Origin: an uncultured Sutterella sp. | Lineage (GTDB): Bacteria; Pseudomonadota; Gammaproteobacteria; Burkholderiales; Burkholderiaceae_F | Direction of reading: 5' to 3' | NCBI GenBank assembly: GCA_900546995.1 | Contig: URFF01000040.1 | Span: 1 to 16,671, forward strand | DNA: 16,671 nucleotides | Shown here: one piece after another, positions 1-6,431 of the stretch | Layout of the letters: every line of letters starts with the position of its first letter | Numbering within the stretch: position 1 is the first letter of the stretch | Position numbers and translations under genes: made by a program | The notes under the pieces: generated by a model | Told to the model about the DNA's origin: nothing | Databases searched by the model: none | The model's input: the letters and a program-made list of their open reading frames with translations, nothing else

Positions 1-352
1 GGCTGCCGGTGACGCCGAGCGATTTAAACAAATTTTGGCCCAGTATCAAAAGGCGCCTCAGGTCACACGCGATCGTATGTATGTTGACATGATGCAACAG
101 GTCATGCGGTCTACAACCAAGGTGTATGTGGATACGAAGGATGGTAACAATCTTTTGTATCTGCCTTTTGATAAGTTGATGGAGCGCAATCGCTTACAAG
201 GGGAGGCCGCTGCTCAGGATGCGTTAGCAGCGTCTTCGACGAATTCTTCGTCCAATACCACAACGACCAATCAGGCAAGCACGACGAACAACACTGTTCA
301 AAATTCTGCCAATGACTATGCAGACCTTCGAACATTGCGTCGTAGCCGCTAA
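1..352 (+). CDS. hflK: HflK, C-terminal fragment (FtsH modulator subunit)
   Basis: This is the 3' end of hflK, cut by the window edge; the reading frame is open from base 2. HflK is an SPFH/prohibitin-family membrane protein that assembles with HflC into a large periplasmic cage around the AAA protease FtsH and limits its access to substrates. The visible part starts in the late SPFH/coiled-coil region (around GDAERF, then QYQKAPQVTRDRMY and a conserved segment ending LLYLPFDKLM). Both segments are typical of HflK, and hflC follows 14 bp later, which makes the call firm. The last 45 or so residues form a low-complexity Ser/Thr/Asn-rich tail ending in a basic LRTLRRSR, probably disordered. The apparent start at position 35 is only an in-frame TTG codon inside the gene and should not be used. 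Confidence 0.93.
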   Translation, partial: AAGDAERFKQILAQYQKAPQVTRDRMYVDMMQQVMRSTTKVYVDTKDGNNLLYLPFDKLMERNRLQGEAAAQDALAASSTNSSSNTTTTNQASTTNNTVQNSANDYADLRTLRRSR

Positions 353-366
353 GGGGATGAATTCAC

Positions 367-1239
367 ATGAATAAGTTATCTACTATAGTACTTGCCGCTG
401 CTGTGGTGTTAGTGGGCGCGAAGCTTTGCGTATACACAGTTGGCGAACGTGAGCACGCATTGGTGTTTGCGCTCGGTGAATTAAAGGAAGTGCAATCCGA
501 GCCGGGGCTTCATTTTAAATTGCCGCCGCCTTTGCAAAATATTGTGTACTTGGATAAGCGTATTTTGACATTGGATGCGCCGACGGCTGATCTCGTTCAA
601 ACGAGCGAAAAGAAAAACCTGATGATCGATTCCTTTGTGAAGTGGCGCATTGCCGACGCGCGTCGCTATTGGGTTTCTTTCCAGGGTAATGAACGTGCTG
701 CCAACGACCGAATCTCCGCTTTATTGCGTGACGCTTTGAACCAAACGGTCAATAAACGCACGGTCAACGAAATCACTTCTCGTGAGCGTGATAAGGCCAT
801 GCAAGAAATCCGCAACGGACTGCAAGCTCGCGTAAGCGATATCGGTGTTGAAGTGGTTGATGTGCGGCTTAAGCGCGTGGACTTTACGCCTGAGATTTCC
901 GAATCCGTCTATCGCCGAATGGAGGCCGAACGTAAGCGTGTGGCCTCTGAAGAACGCTCAACCGGTGCTGCTCAAGCCGAAAAGATTCGTGCCGATGCAG
1001 ACCGTCAACGCGAAGTGATTTTAGCTGAAGCCTATCGCAAAGCTCAGGAAGTTCGGGGCGAAGGGGATGCTCAAGCTAACGCGACTTATGCGGAAGCCTT
1101 CTCTCGAGATCCGGAATTCGCGCGTTTTTATCGTAACATTGAGGCTTACCGCTCAAGTTTTGCTGAGAAAAACGATGTGATGGTTGTGGATCCCTCTTCG
1201 GACTTCTTCAAGTACATGAAGGATCCCAAAAAGCAATGA
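367..1239 (+). CDS. hflC: HflC, FtsH protease modulator
   Basis: HflC partners HflK in the inner-membrane HflKC complex that encloses FtsH and modulates membrane-protein quality control. The 290-residue product has one N-terminal membrane anchor (about residues 5-22). An SPFH/band-7 domain follows (about 23-190, including YTVGEREHALVFALGELKEV and the GLHFKLP segment). Next comes an Ala/Glu/Arg-rich coiled coil (about 190-245), then the conserved DPEFARFYRNIEAYR region and a short basic tail. Length is close to that of other HflC proteins. The ATG follows a good ribosome site (AAGGGGA at 351-357). The gene is 14 bp after hflK and its stop codon overlaps the ATG of the next gene (ATGA), so all three are almost certainly one transcript. 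All expected regions are present. Confidence 0.96.
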   Translation: MNKLSTIVLAAAVVLVGAKLCVYTVGEREHALVFALGELKEVQSEPGLHFKLPPPLQNIVYLDKRILTLDAPTADLVQTSEKKNLMIDSFVKWRIADARRYWVSFQGNERAANDRISALLRDALNQTVNKRTVNEITSRERDKAMQEIRNGLQARVSDIGVEVVDVRLKRVDFTPEISESVYRRMEAERKRVASEERSTGAAQAEKIRADADRQREVILAEAYRKAQEVRGEGDAQANATYAEAFSRDPEFARFYRNIEAYRSSFAEKNDVMVVDPSSDFFKYMKDPKKQ

Positions 1240-1430
1240 CTGTGACGGTTTGGATTTTAGCGCTAGCGCTTTTCTGCATTTTCGAAGGACTCATTCCATT
1301 TGTGGCACCGGGAAAATGGCTTGAGTCTGTTCGGGAAATTGGACGGGTTGCGCGGCCTGAAACCGTTCGCAGAATCGGTCTCGGATTACTTCTTGTTGGT
1401 GTCGGAGTGATCTGGCTAGTAACGATTTGA
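1236..1430 (+). CDS. DUF2065 small inner-membrane protein (YjeT family)
   Basis: This 64-residue protein is probably two transmembrane helices (about residues 4-22 and 46-63) joined by a basic loop (KWLESVREIGRVARPETVRRIG). The sequence and its place directly after hflC match the DUF2065/YjeT family. Its biochemical role is not known to me, but the conserved linkage to hflKC suggests an accessory membrane function there. The ATG overlaps the hflC stop codon in an ATGA arrangement, which implies translational coupling; no separate strong ribosome site is needed. It ends 15 bp before a bidirectional hairpin, making it the last gene of the hfl transcript. Confidence 0.85.
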   Translation: MTVTVWILALALFCIFEGLIPFVAPGKWLESVREIGRVARPETVRRIGLGLLLVGVGVIWLVTI

Positions 1431-1444
1431 TTTTCAGTTCAAAC

Positions 1445-1473
1445 AAAAAGCCCGCGAAATTCGCGGGTTTTTG
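1445..1473. terminator. Bidirectional intrinsic terminator between DUF2065 gene and queF
   Basis: A 7-bp GC-rich stem (CCCGCGA at 1451-1457 with TCGCGGG at 1461-1467) is flanked by an A-run on the left (1445-1449) and a T-run on the right (1468-1472). The T-run serves the + strand and the A-run serves the - strand, so one hairpin can end both converging transcripts. The queF stop codon lies immediately to its right (1474-1476). Confidence 0.85.
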
Positions 1474-2316
1474 TTACTGGCGTTTTTCTCGAATGCTTTC
1501 TTCGGGAGCGTCACGCCAAGAGGAGCGAAATGGATTGATATCAATGCCTCCTCGGCGTGTGAAGCACGCATAAACTTCAAGGGATCGTGGGTTGAACGCA
1601 TCTCTCAGATCATGAAAGATCTGCTCGACGCATTGCTCATGAAAACCTCGATGGCAGCGGTAAGAAACCAGATATTTTAAAAGCCCCTTTGGATCGATCG
1701 CTCGGCCTTCATAATCAATCTTAACGGCTGCCAAATCCGGTTGACCAGTGACAGGGCAGAGTGATCTGAAAACGGTGGTTGAAAATGTTTTTTTCACCAC
1801 TGTCGTGTCGTTTTCATCAAAAACGAGAAAAGCCGGCTCCGTTTCATAGGTCTGGATATTTTCTCCCTCATCCAATACCAAGTCATCAAGGGAAAGCCCC
1901 GGCATCATTTGTAATTTTTCTCGGTATTCATCAATACGATAAAGAGTGACTTTAACAGCACCTCCCAACCGATCGGAAAGATCTTGTGAAATGCGGTTGG
2001 CAACCTCCTCTTTGGAACCAAGACGAGTCATGGCGAAAGAGCCCGCGTAAAGTTTCAAAGACTTGGATTCCACAATGGATTCTGTTGAGGCCGGTACGGC
2101 TAGTTCGGCAATCGCTGTTTGAGGAATGCCTTGCGCATTCAGCCACGATAACTCATAGAGACGCCAAATATCGACTCCTCGGAATTGATGATCACCGATG
2201 GCATTTCGACCTAAAGAGCGAGCAATGGGTTGAAGTAAATCTGGGTTGTAACGGTCGCTGTAAACCGTATCTTTACCTAACAATGTATTTTGGGGTTCAG
2301 GCATTAAAACCGGCAT
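1474..2316 (-). CDS. queF: QueF, NADPH-dependent 7-cyano-7-deazaguanine reductase
   Basis: QueF reduces the nitrile preQ0 to the aminomethyl preQ1 using NADPH, a cytoplasmic step in making queuosine for tRNA wobble positions. The 280-residue length fits the long, two-T-fold (E. coli-type, about 282 aa) form. The QueF signature ESKSLKLY is at residues 83-90. The nucleophilic Cys187 (in RSLCPVTGQPD) and Asp194 occupy the places of the E. coli Cys190/Asp197 pair, and His226-Glu227 (GFHEQC) matches the substrate-contact pair. The C-terminal RRGGIDINPFRS is also typical. The ATG lies 14 bp after the arginase-family gene, and its ribosome site (AAGGGAA) overlaps that gene's stop codon, so the two are cotranscribed. 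No other queuosine gene is in the window, so this cell must either make preQ0 elsewhere or import it. Confidence 0.96.
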   Translation of the reverse strand: MPVLMPEPQNTLLGKDTVYSDRYNPDLLQPIARSLGRNAIGDHQFRGVDIWRLYELSWLNAQGIPQTAIAELAVPASTESIVESKSLKLYAGSFAMTRLGSKEEVANRISQDLSDRLGGAVKVTLYRIDEYREKLQMMPGLSLDDLVLDEGENIQTYETEPAFLVFDENDTTVVKKTFSTTVFRSLCPVTGQPDLAAVKIDYEGRAIDPKGLLKYLVSYRCHRGFHEQCVEQIFHDLRDAFNPRSLEVYACFTRRGGIDINPFRSSWRDAPEESIREKRQ

Positions 2317-2330
2317 AACGAGTTGTTCCC

Positions 2331-3182
2331 TTACTTTGTTAAGAGGTCTAAAGAGAGAAACATCTTATGAAGTCGCTCTTCGTCAAAAGGAAGATATTCG
2401 GCGATTGTCATTCCAACAACACTTGAGTTTTGGTTGATGATTTGAAGAATCTTACCGAGTTCAGCCAGACGCATCTTGCCACCGCCGGATCCATCACCGA
2501 CGAGTTCGGGGTTGGCAAAATAGGTCGAATGGAATTCTTTCGGATCCAAAACATCAATATCAAGATGCACCAGGATGTGATCAAACCGTTTAACAAAAGT
2601 TTCGATTTCCTTATTGCTCACAAAATCATCCGTCTGAATTTTGTAATTCACACCCAAACGGTCCAAAAACTGGGCCTGATAATCATGCAATCCCTGTAAC
2701 CCGACATATAAAAGTTCATTGGGTTTAAATGGGGGATTGCAAAGTGTATCGACCAAAGCTTTTTCGCCTTTGCCCAATAAGGCTCCCAGTACCATGGCAT
2801 GAGCATTGGGGTAGTCGTCTTTGGCCATGGAAACGTCCGGATGGGCGTCAATCCAAATGATGCCGGTATTGGGGTAGAGTCCGTGCAGATAATCAAAGGG
2901 GGCTTGAGAGACTAAACAGTTACCGCCCAGCGTAATGATCCGATCAGGATGGTTTTGAGCGATAACTTCTTGTGCGGCCTGAATTCCGGCAAGAACTTCT
3001 GATTTACCAACAATACCGTCTTCAATTTCTCTGGTTGATCCGTCAGGCGCTTTAATATCGACTTTAACCAAAGGTTGGTTGGGATTGTCAGGCAAAATGT
3101 GCTGCAGAAGGTTGGCACCAAAATAATACGTTTCCAGCCCGCCGCTGAGCCAATCAGGGTAAAGTAAACGAATCGTTCGCAT
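2331..3182 (-). CDS. Arginase/agmatinase-family (ureohydrolase) protein with atypical metal ligand
   Basis: This 283-residue protein has the ureohydrolase fold signatures in order: LGGNC at 85-89, WIDAHPDV at 110-117, and HLDIDVLDP at 206-214. Family members hydrolyse guanidino compounds (arginine, agmatine, formiminoglutamate, guanidinobutyrate) with a two-manganese centre. Asp112, His114, Asp116, Asp208 and Asp210 match canonical ligands. The first motif is normally GGDH, so Cys89 replaces the usual His; the usual Ser before the last motif is also replaced (His206). Substrate therefore cannot be assigned, and the name arginase or agmatinase would be over-specific. I recall a divergent branch of the family with Cys at this position, but could not check. 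The ATG has only a weak upstream ribosome site. The gene is first in a two-gene unit with queF, with no obvious pathway link. Confidence 0.82.
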   Translation of the reverse strand: MRTIRLLYPDWLSGGLETYYFGANLLQHILPDNPNQPLVKVDIKAPDGSTREIEDGIVGKSEVLAGIQAAQEVIAQNHPDRIITLGGNCLVSQAPFDYLHGLYPNTGIIWIDAHPDVSMAKDDYPNAHAMVLGALLGKGEKALVDTLCNPPFKPNELLYVGLQGLHDYQAQFLDRLGVNYKIQTDDFVSNKEIETFVKRFDHILVHLDIDVLDPKEFHSTYFANPELVGDGSGGGKMRLAELGKILQIINQNSSVVGMTIAEYLPFDEERLHKMFLSLDLLTK

Positions 3183-3210
3183 TATAGAAAACTCATCAAG
3201 AAGCCGGAAA

Positions 3211-3216
3211 ATTATA
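3211..3216 (-). promoter_or_regulatory. Candidate -10 element for the arginase-family/queF unit
   Basis: The - strand reads a perfect TATAAT here, about 28 bp upstream of the arginase-family ATG, which would give a short leader of roughly 20 nt. I find no good -35 hexamer at 16-18 bp spacing, so this rests on the -10 match and position alone. Confidence 0.4.
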
Positions 3217-3217
3217 C

Positions 3218-3246
3218 TTGAGGGCGAAACTTACACGATATAGACT
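3218..3246 (+). promoter_or_regulatory. Candidate sigma70 promoter for purA
   Basis: TTGAGG (3218-3223) and TAGACT (3241-3246) are separated by 17 bp in the divergent intergenic region. Both are partial matches to consensus. Transcription would start near 3253, leaving a leader of about 95 nt that contains the inverted repeat at 3290-3309. It overlaps the candidate -10 element for the opposite strand. Confidence 0.35.
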
Positions 3247-3289
3247 ACAAAAAAATCTGAAACTCGGCGATAATAAGACGGTTGCGTGT

Positions 3290-3309
3290 GCAATGAACCG
3301 TTTCATTGC
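3290..3309. repeat. Perfect inverted repeat in the purA leader
   Basis: GCAATGAA (3290-3297) and TTCATTGC (3302-3309) are perfect 8-bp arms around the spacer CCGT, 40 bp before the purA ATG. A second, mutually exclusive pairing exists: ACGGTT (3278-3283) with AACCGT (3296-3301). The repeat could be a DNA operator or an RNA hairpin. It has no T-run after it, so it is not a terminator. It does not resemble the E. coli PurR box. Confidence 0.6.
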
Positions 3310-3336
3310 CGTTTTCAAGTTTTTATTGCTTATTTC

Positions 3337-3342
3337 AGGGAT
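3337..3342 (+). promoter_or_regulatory. Ribosome binding site fixing the purA start
   Basis: AGGGAT lies 6 nt before the ATG at 3349. It selects that ATG over the in-frame GTG at 3286. Using the GTG would add 21 residues with no resemblance to the PurA N-terminus and would translate through the inverted repeat. Confidence 0.8.
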
Positions 3343-3348
3343 AAAACA

Positions 3349-4644
3349 ATGGCTAAGAATGTTGTCGTGGTCGGCGCCCAATGGGGTGACGAGGGCAAAG
3401 GCAAGATTGTGGACTGGCTCACCGAAAAGGTGGATGGAGTCGTGCGTTTTAACGGCGGCCATAATGCAGGCCACACCTTAGTGATCAATGGTCACAAAAC
3501 GATTCTTCGTTTGATTCCATCAGGCATCATGCATCCGACGATGACCTGCTATCTTGGTAACGGCATCGTTTTTTGCCCCGAAGCTTTCTTCGGTGAAATT
3601 GAACAATTAAGAAACCACGGCTGTGAAGCGGAGCATCGCATTCGCGTTTCCGGCAACGCACCGTTGGTGATGCCTTATCACATCGCGTTGGACCATGCGC
3701 GTGAAGCGGCTGCCGGTGCCAAGAAGATCGGTACAACTGGTCGTGGTATCGGACCGACTTATGAAGACAAAGTCGCTCGTCGTGGCGTTCGTGTGGCCGA
3801 CCTTTTCAATGAAAAGTTTTTCATTGAACGCGTTCGTGACGTGATGGAGTACCACAATTTTGAGTTGACGAAGTTGTTGGGTGCCGAAGCGCTCGATGTC
3901 AACAAGGTCATTGATGAAACATTGGCATTTGCCCCGCGCATCAAACCGATGCTCACCGATGTTTCCTATACGATCAATAAGCTCATGGATGAAGGCAAGT
4001 CCTTCCTCTTTGAAGGGGCTCAGGGTTCTATGCTGGATATCGATCACGGAACGTATCCGTACGTGACGAGTTCCAATACCGTGGCCGGCGCCGTTTGTTC
4101 TGGTGCCGGTGTGGGCGCTCACCGCATTGATTACGTCTTGGGTATCACCAAAGCCTACTGCACCCGTGTGGGTGAAGGTCCTTTCCCGACCGAGCTTCAT
4201 AATGAAATCGGACAACATTTGCGTGACAAGGGCTATGAATACGGTGCGGTGACCGGTCGCCCGCGTCGTTGCGGTTGGTTTGATGGCGCTGCCATGCGTC
4301 GTGCGGTGCAAATTAACGGTCTGCGTGGCCTGGCCGTCATGAAATTGGACGTGTTGGATGGCTTGGAAACGGTTCGTCTCGGTGTGGGTTATAAGTATCA
4401 AGGCGAAACGGTTGACGTCATGCCCTACGGTGCGGAAGCCTGTGCGCAGTGCGAAGTCATCTATGAAGATTTCCCGGGTTGGAAAGAAAGCACTTACGGT
4501 GTGACGAGTTGGGAGCAATTGCCTGAATCGGCTAAACGCTACTTGAAGCGCCTTGAAGAGGTCGCTGGTTGTCCGATCGCTGTTGTATCGACGGGGCCGG
4601 ATCGTTCTCAAACCATTATGTTAAACAACCCCTTCGCTCTCTAA
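3349..4644 (+). CDS. purA: PurA, adenylosuccinate synthetase
   Basis: PurA joins IMP and aspartate with GTP to form adenylosuccinate, the first committed step from IMP to AMP, in the cytoplasm. From the ATG at 3349 the product is 431 residues, essentially the E. coli length (432). It begins MAKNVVVVGAQWGDEGKGK, carrying the GTP-binding loop with catalytic Asp14, and has His42 in the GGHNAGHT motif. Other family signatures are TGRGIGPTYEDK, LFEGAQGSMLDIDHGTYP, SNTVAG, the TRVGEGPFPTE segment, TGRPRRCGWFD and the C-terminal STGPDRSQT. All are intact. The start is set by the ribosome site at 3337-3342. The gene is followed 16 bp later by a strong terminator, then a phosphoribosyltransferase, an order common in Betaproteobacteria. 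Confidence 0.97.
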   Translation: MAKNVVVVGAQWGDEGKGKIVDWLTEKVDGVVRFNGGHNAGHTLVINGHKTILRLIPSGIMHPTMTCYLGNGIVFCPEAFFGEIEQLRNHGCEAEHRIRVSGNAPLVMPYHIALDHAREAAAGAKKIGTTGRGIGPTYEDKVARRGVRVADLFNEKFFIERVRDVMEYHNFELTKLLGAEALDVNKVIDETLAFAPRIKPMLTDVSYTINKLMDEGKSFLFEGAQGSMLDIDHGTYPYVTSSNTVAGAVCSGAGVGAHRIDYVLGITKAYCTRVGEGPFPTELHNEIGQHLRDKGYEYGAVTGRPRRCGWFDGAAMRRAVQINGLRGLAVMKLDVLDGLETVRLGVGYKYQGETVDVMPYGAEACAQCEVIYEDFPGWKESTYGVTSWEQLPESAKRYLKRLEEVAGCPIAVVSTGPDRSQTIMLNNPFAL

Positions 4645-4660
4645 CTGACTTAAACAAGGA

Positions 4661-4692
4661 TCGGGGCGGCAATACCGCCCCGAGTTTTTTTT
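4661..4692 (+). terminator. Strong intrinsic terminator between purA and the phosphoribosyltransferase gene
   Basis: A perfect 9-bp stem (TCGGGGCGG at 4661-4669 with CCGCCCCGA at 4675-4683) encloses the 5-nt loop CAATA. After one G comes an unbroken run of eight T (4685-4692). The run ends exactly at the ATG of the next gene (4693), leaving no room for a Shine-Dalgarno sequence. Confidence 0.93.
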
Positions 4693-5217
4693 ATGATTCG
4701 CCACCTTCATGTGACTCAAGAACATTACGACGACTTAATCGAGCAGCTGATCCTCAATGTGGATCGTGCGGGGTATCACTTCGACACGATTCTTTGCTTA
4801 GCCCGCGGTGGCATGAGAGTAGGGGACATTTTTTCCCGTGTTTACGATATGCCGCTTGCCATCTTGGCGACAAGTTCATATCGTGAGGCTGCCGGCAAGG
4901 TTCAAGGGGATTTGGATATCGCTTCCTTCATTACAAAAACGGGTGGAGAAATTTCTGGACGGCTCTTACTGGTTGATGACATGGTTGATTCAGGTAAAAC
5001 CGTCGTTAAGGTGATTGAACACTTGAAGAAAGCCTATCCGGCCATTACCGATGTGAAGGTCGCCGTATTGTGGTGGAAGGCTTGTTCGGTCTTAAAGCCG
5101 GATTTTTATGTGGAATACTTGGAAGATAACCCTTGGATTCATCAACCGTTTGAACGCTACGATGCGATGGGTATTGACGCTTTGCGTCTGAAACATGCCG
5201 TAACGGTCAAAAAATAA
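4693..5217 (+). CDS. Purine-type phosphoribosyltransferase (PRTase fold)
   Basis: This 174-residue cytoplasmic enzyme carries the type-I PRTase PRPP-binding loop LLLVDDMVDSGKTV at residues 91-104. It also has CLARGGMRVGDIFSR (35-49) and the WIHQPFERYD segment common in hypoxanthine/xanthine-type salvage PRTases. It would transfer phosphoribose from PRPP to a purine base. Its position after purA fits IMP/XMP/GMP salvage, but the exact base cannot be told from the sequence. The start is odd: the ATG directly follows the T8 run of a strong terminator, so there is no Shine-Dalgarno sequence. Homologous sequence appears to begin around LHVTQEHYDDLIEQL, so little can be moved; a GTG at 4711 is the only nearby alternative and also lacks a ribosome site. 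Expression probably needs readthrough from purA or a U-rich-leader mode of initiation. Confidence 0.88.
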   Translation: MIRHLHVTQEHYDDLIEQLILNVDRAGYHFDTILCLARGGMRVGDIFSRVYDMPLAILATSSYREAAGKVQGDLDIASFITKTGGEISGRLLLVDDMVDSGKTVVKVIEHLKKAYPAITDVKVAVLWWKACSVLKPDFYVEYLEDNPWIHQPFERYDAMGIDALRLKHAVTVKK

Positions 5218-5272
5218 GTCGTTTGTGTGACTTGTTGAGATTTTTAGGCAAATTTTGCCAAGGGCTAACAGC

Positions 5273-5278
5273 TACAAT
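5273..5278 (+). promoter_or_regulatory. Candidate -10 element for the DUF362 gene
   Basis: TACAAT lies 38 bp before the DUF362 ATG, in a 99-bp gap that also holds a short AT-centred palindrome (GGCAAATTTTGCC at 5247-5259). No convincing -35 hexamer is found at 16-18 bp spacing. A clear ribosome site, AAGGGG (5305-5310), follows. Confidence 0.35.
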
Positions 5279-5316
5279 TTTTCCGTATATCGAAAAACTC
5301 ATTTAAGGGGTTCACT

Positions 5317-6348
5317 ATGGCGGAATTTAAATGTACTCGTGGTGCATTCTTGAAAGCAGCCGGTGGTCTGGTGGCCGGCGCTGTGATGAGTGCCTTGGCT
5401 AACGCGGCAACCACACAAGCCCAAGCGCCTGTTGTGGGTTGCAAGAAAGTGGGATCGGACTTTACCGGCAAAAAGGCTAAAGTCTTTTTTACTCGGCACA
5501 TTGACGCCGAACATCTCAATAAGCTTTATGCCTTGATTAACGAAGAAATCAAGGGCAAAGTCGCCATTAAATTGCATACCGGCGAGCAACATGGCCCGAA
5601 CATTTTGCCTCGGGATATGGTTCAGGCGTTCCAATCGAAGATTCCCAATAGCACGATTGTCGAAACCAATACCTTGTATGAGGGCGATCGTGATACGACA
5701 GAAAAGCATTTGAAGACATTGCAAGTCAACGGTTGGACGTTCTGCCCGGTGGATATCATGGATGCCGAAGGGACGGTGATGTTACCTGTCAAGGGTGGGC
5801 ATCACTTTAAAGAAATCTCCATGGGGAAAAATATCGTCAATTACGATTCCATGGTGGTTTTGACCCACTTTAAGGGACATGCCATGGGAGGCTTCGGTGG
5901 CTCGATGAAAAATATCGCCATCGGTTGTGCTGATGGAAAGATCGGTAAGCAACAAGTCCATGGTGTGAGTGACGTTAATTTACCTTGGGACAAGTGGCCT
6001 GCCAAAGAACAATTGATGGAAAACATGGCTGAATCTGCAAAGGCCGTGATTGACCATTTTGGCAAGAACATTGTCTTTATTAATGTCATGCGCCGTATGT
6101 CCGTCGATTGTGACTGCGCCGGCTTGTCTGCGGCTGAACCGACCATTCCGGATATCGGCATTGTTGCATCGACTGATTTGCTGGCCATTGACCAGGCCAG
6201 TGTCGATTTGGTGTACTCCTTAGGTGATAAGCTCAATCACGATTTGGTTGAACGGATTGAGTCTCGTCACGGTTTGCGCCAATTGTCATATATGCATGAG
6301 CTTGGTATGGGTTGTGATCATTATGAGTTAGTGGATATTGACCTCTAG
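5317..6348 (+). CDS. Exported DUF362-domain protein without ferredoxin insert
   Basis: This 343-residue protein has a signal-like N-terminus: TRGAFLKAAGG, then a hydrophobic Ala-rich stretch to about residue 30 with possible AxA cleavage near LANA or AQA. The body matches DUF362: a TLYEGDRDTTEKH segment, then the hallmark HFKGHAMGGFGGSMKNIAIGCADGKIGK, then CDCAG followed by DIGIVASTDLLAIDQASVDLV. Many relatives carry two [4Fe-4S] ferredoxin motifs after the GK segment; here no such Cys cluster is present. The biochemical role of DUF362 is unknown to me. The signal looks like a Tat signal (S-R-R-x-F-L-K) with Gly in place of the second Arg, so periplasmic export is likely but the route is unclear. 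The ATG has a good ribosome site (AAGGGG, 6 nt upstream). It stands alone, closed by its own terminator. Confidence 0.85.
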   Translation: MAEFKCTRGAFLKAAGGLVAGAVMSALANAATTQAQAPVVGCKKVGSDFTGKKAKVFFTRHIDAEHLNKLYALINEEIKGKVAIKLHTGEQHGPNILPRDMVQAFQSKIPNSTIVETNTLYEGDRDTTEKHLKTLQVNGWTFCPVDIMDAEGTVMLPVKGGHHFKEISMGKNIVNYDSMVVLTHFKGHAMGGFGGSMKNIAIGCADGKIGKQQVHGVSDVNLPWDKWPAKEQLMENMAESAKAVIDHFGKNIVFINVMRRMSVDCDCAGLSAAEPTIPDIGIVASTDLLAIDQASVDLVYSLGDKLNHDLVERIESRHGLRQLSYMHELGMGCDHYELVDIDL

Positions 6349-6370
6349 TCCGAATAGATCTTCTACTCAG

Positions 6371-6402
6371 AAAGCCCATCGGCGTTTGTCGGTGGGCTTT
6401 TT
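6371..6402 (+). terminator. Intrinsic terminator after the DUF362 gene
   Basis: A 13-bp stem with two G-U pairs (6371-6383 with 6388-6400, core AGCCCATCGGC/GTCGGTGGGCT) closes a GTTT loop and runs into T5. It lies 22 bp after the DUF362 stop codon and 29 bp from the stop of the converging acetyltransferase gene. It has only a short A-run on the left, so it should work mainly on the + strand. Confidence 0.85.
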
Positions 6403-6431
6403 CAGAAATCAGAATGCAGCTTTTGTCTTGA

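Noticed and set aside
3286..3348. A 21-residue N-terminal extension of PurA from a GTG
   Set aside because: There is no ribosome site, no PurA-like sequence, and it crosses the leader palindrome; ATG 3349 has AGGGAT correctly spaced and gives the family length.
3607..4611. A 334-residue open frame on the - strand, antisense to purA
   Set aside because: It lies wholly inside a certain gene, has no recognisable domain, and is the kind of open antisense frame that biased codon use often produces.
5247..5259. Palindrome GGCAAATTTTGCC as a terminator after the PRTase gene
   Set aside because: The stem would have almost no loop, and the T-run precedes rather than follows it.
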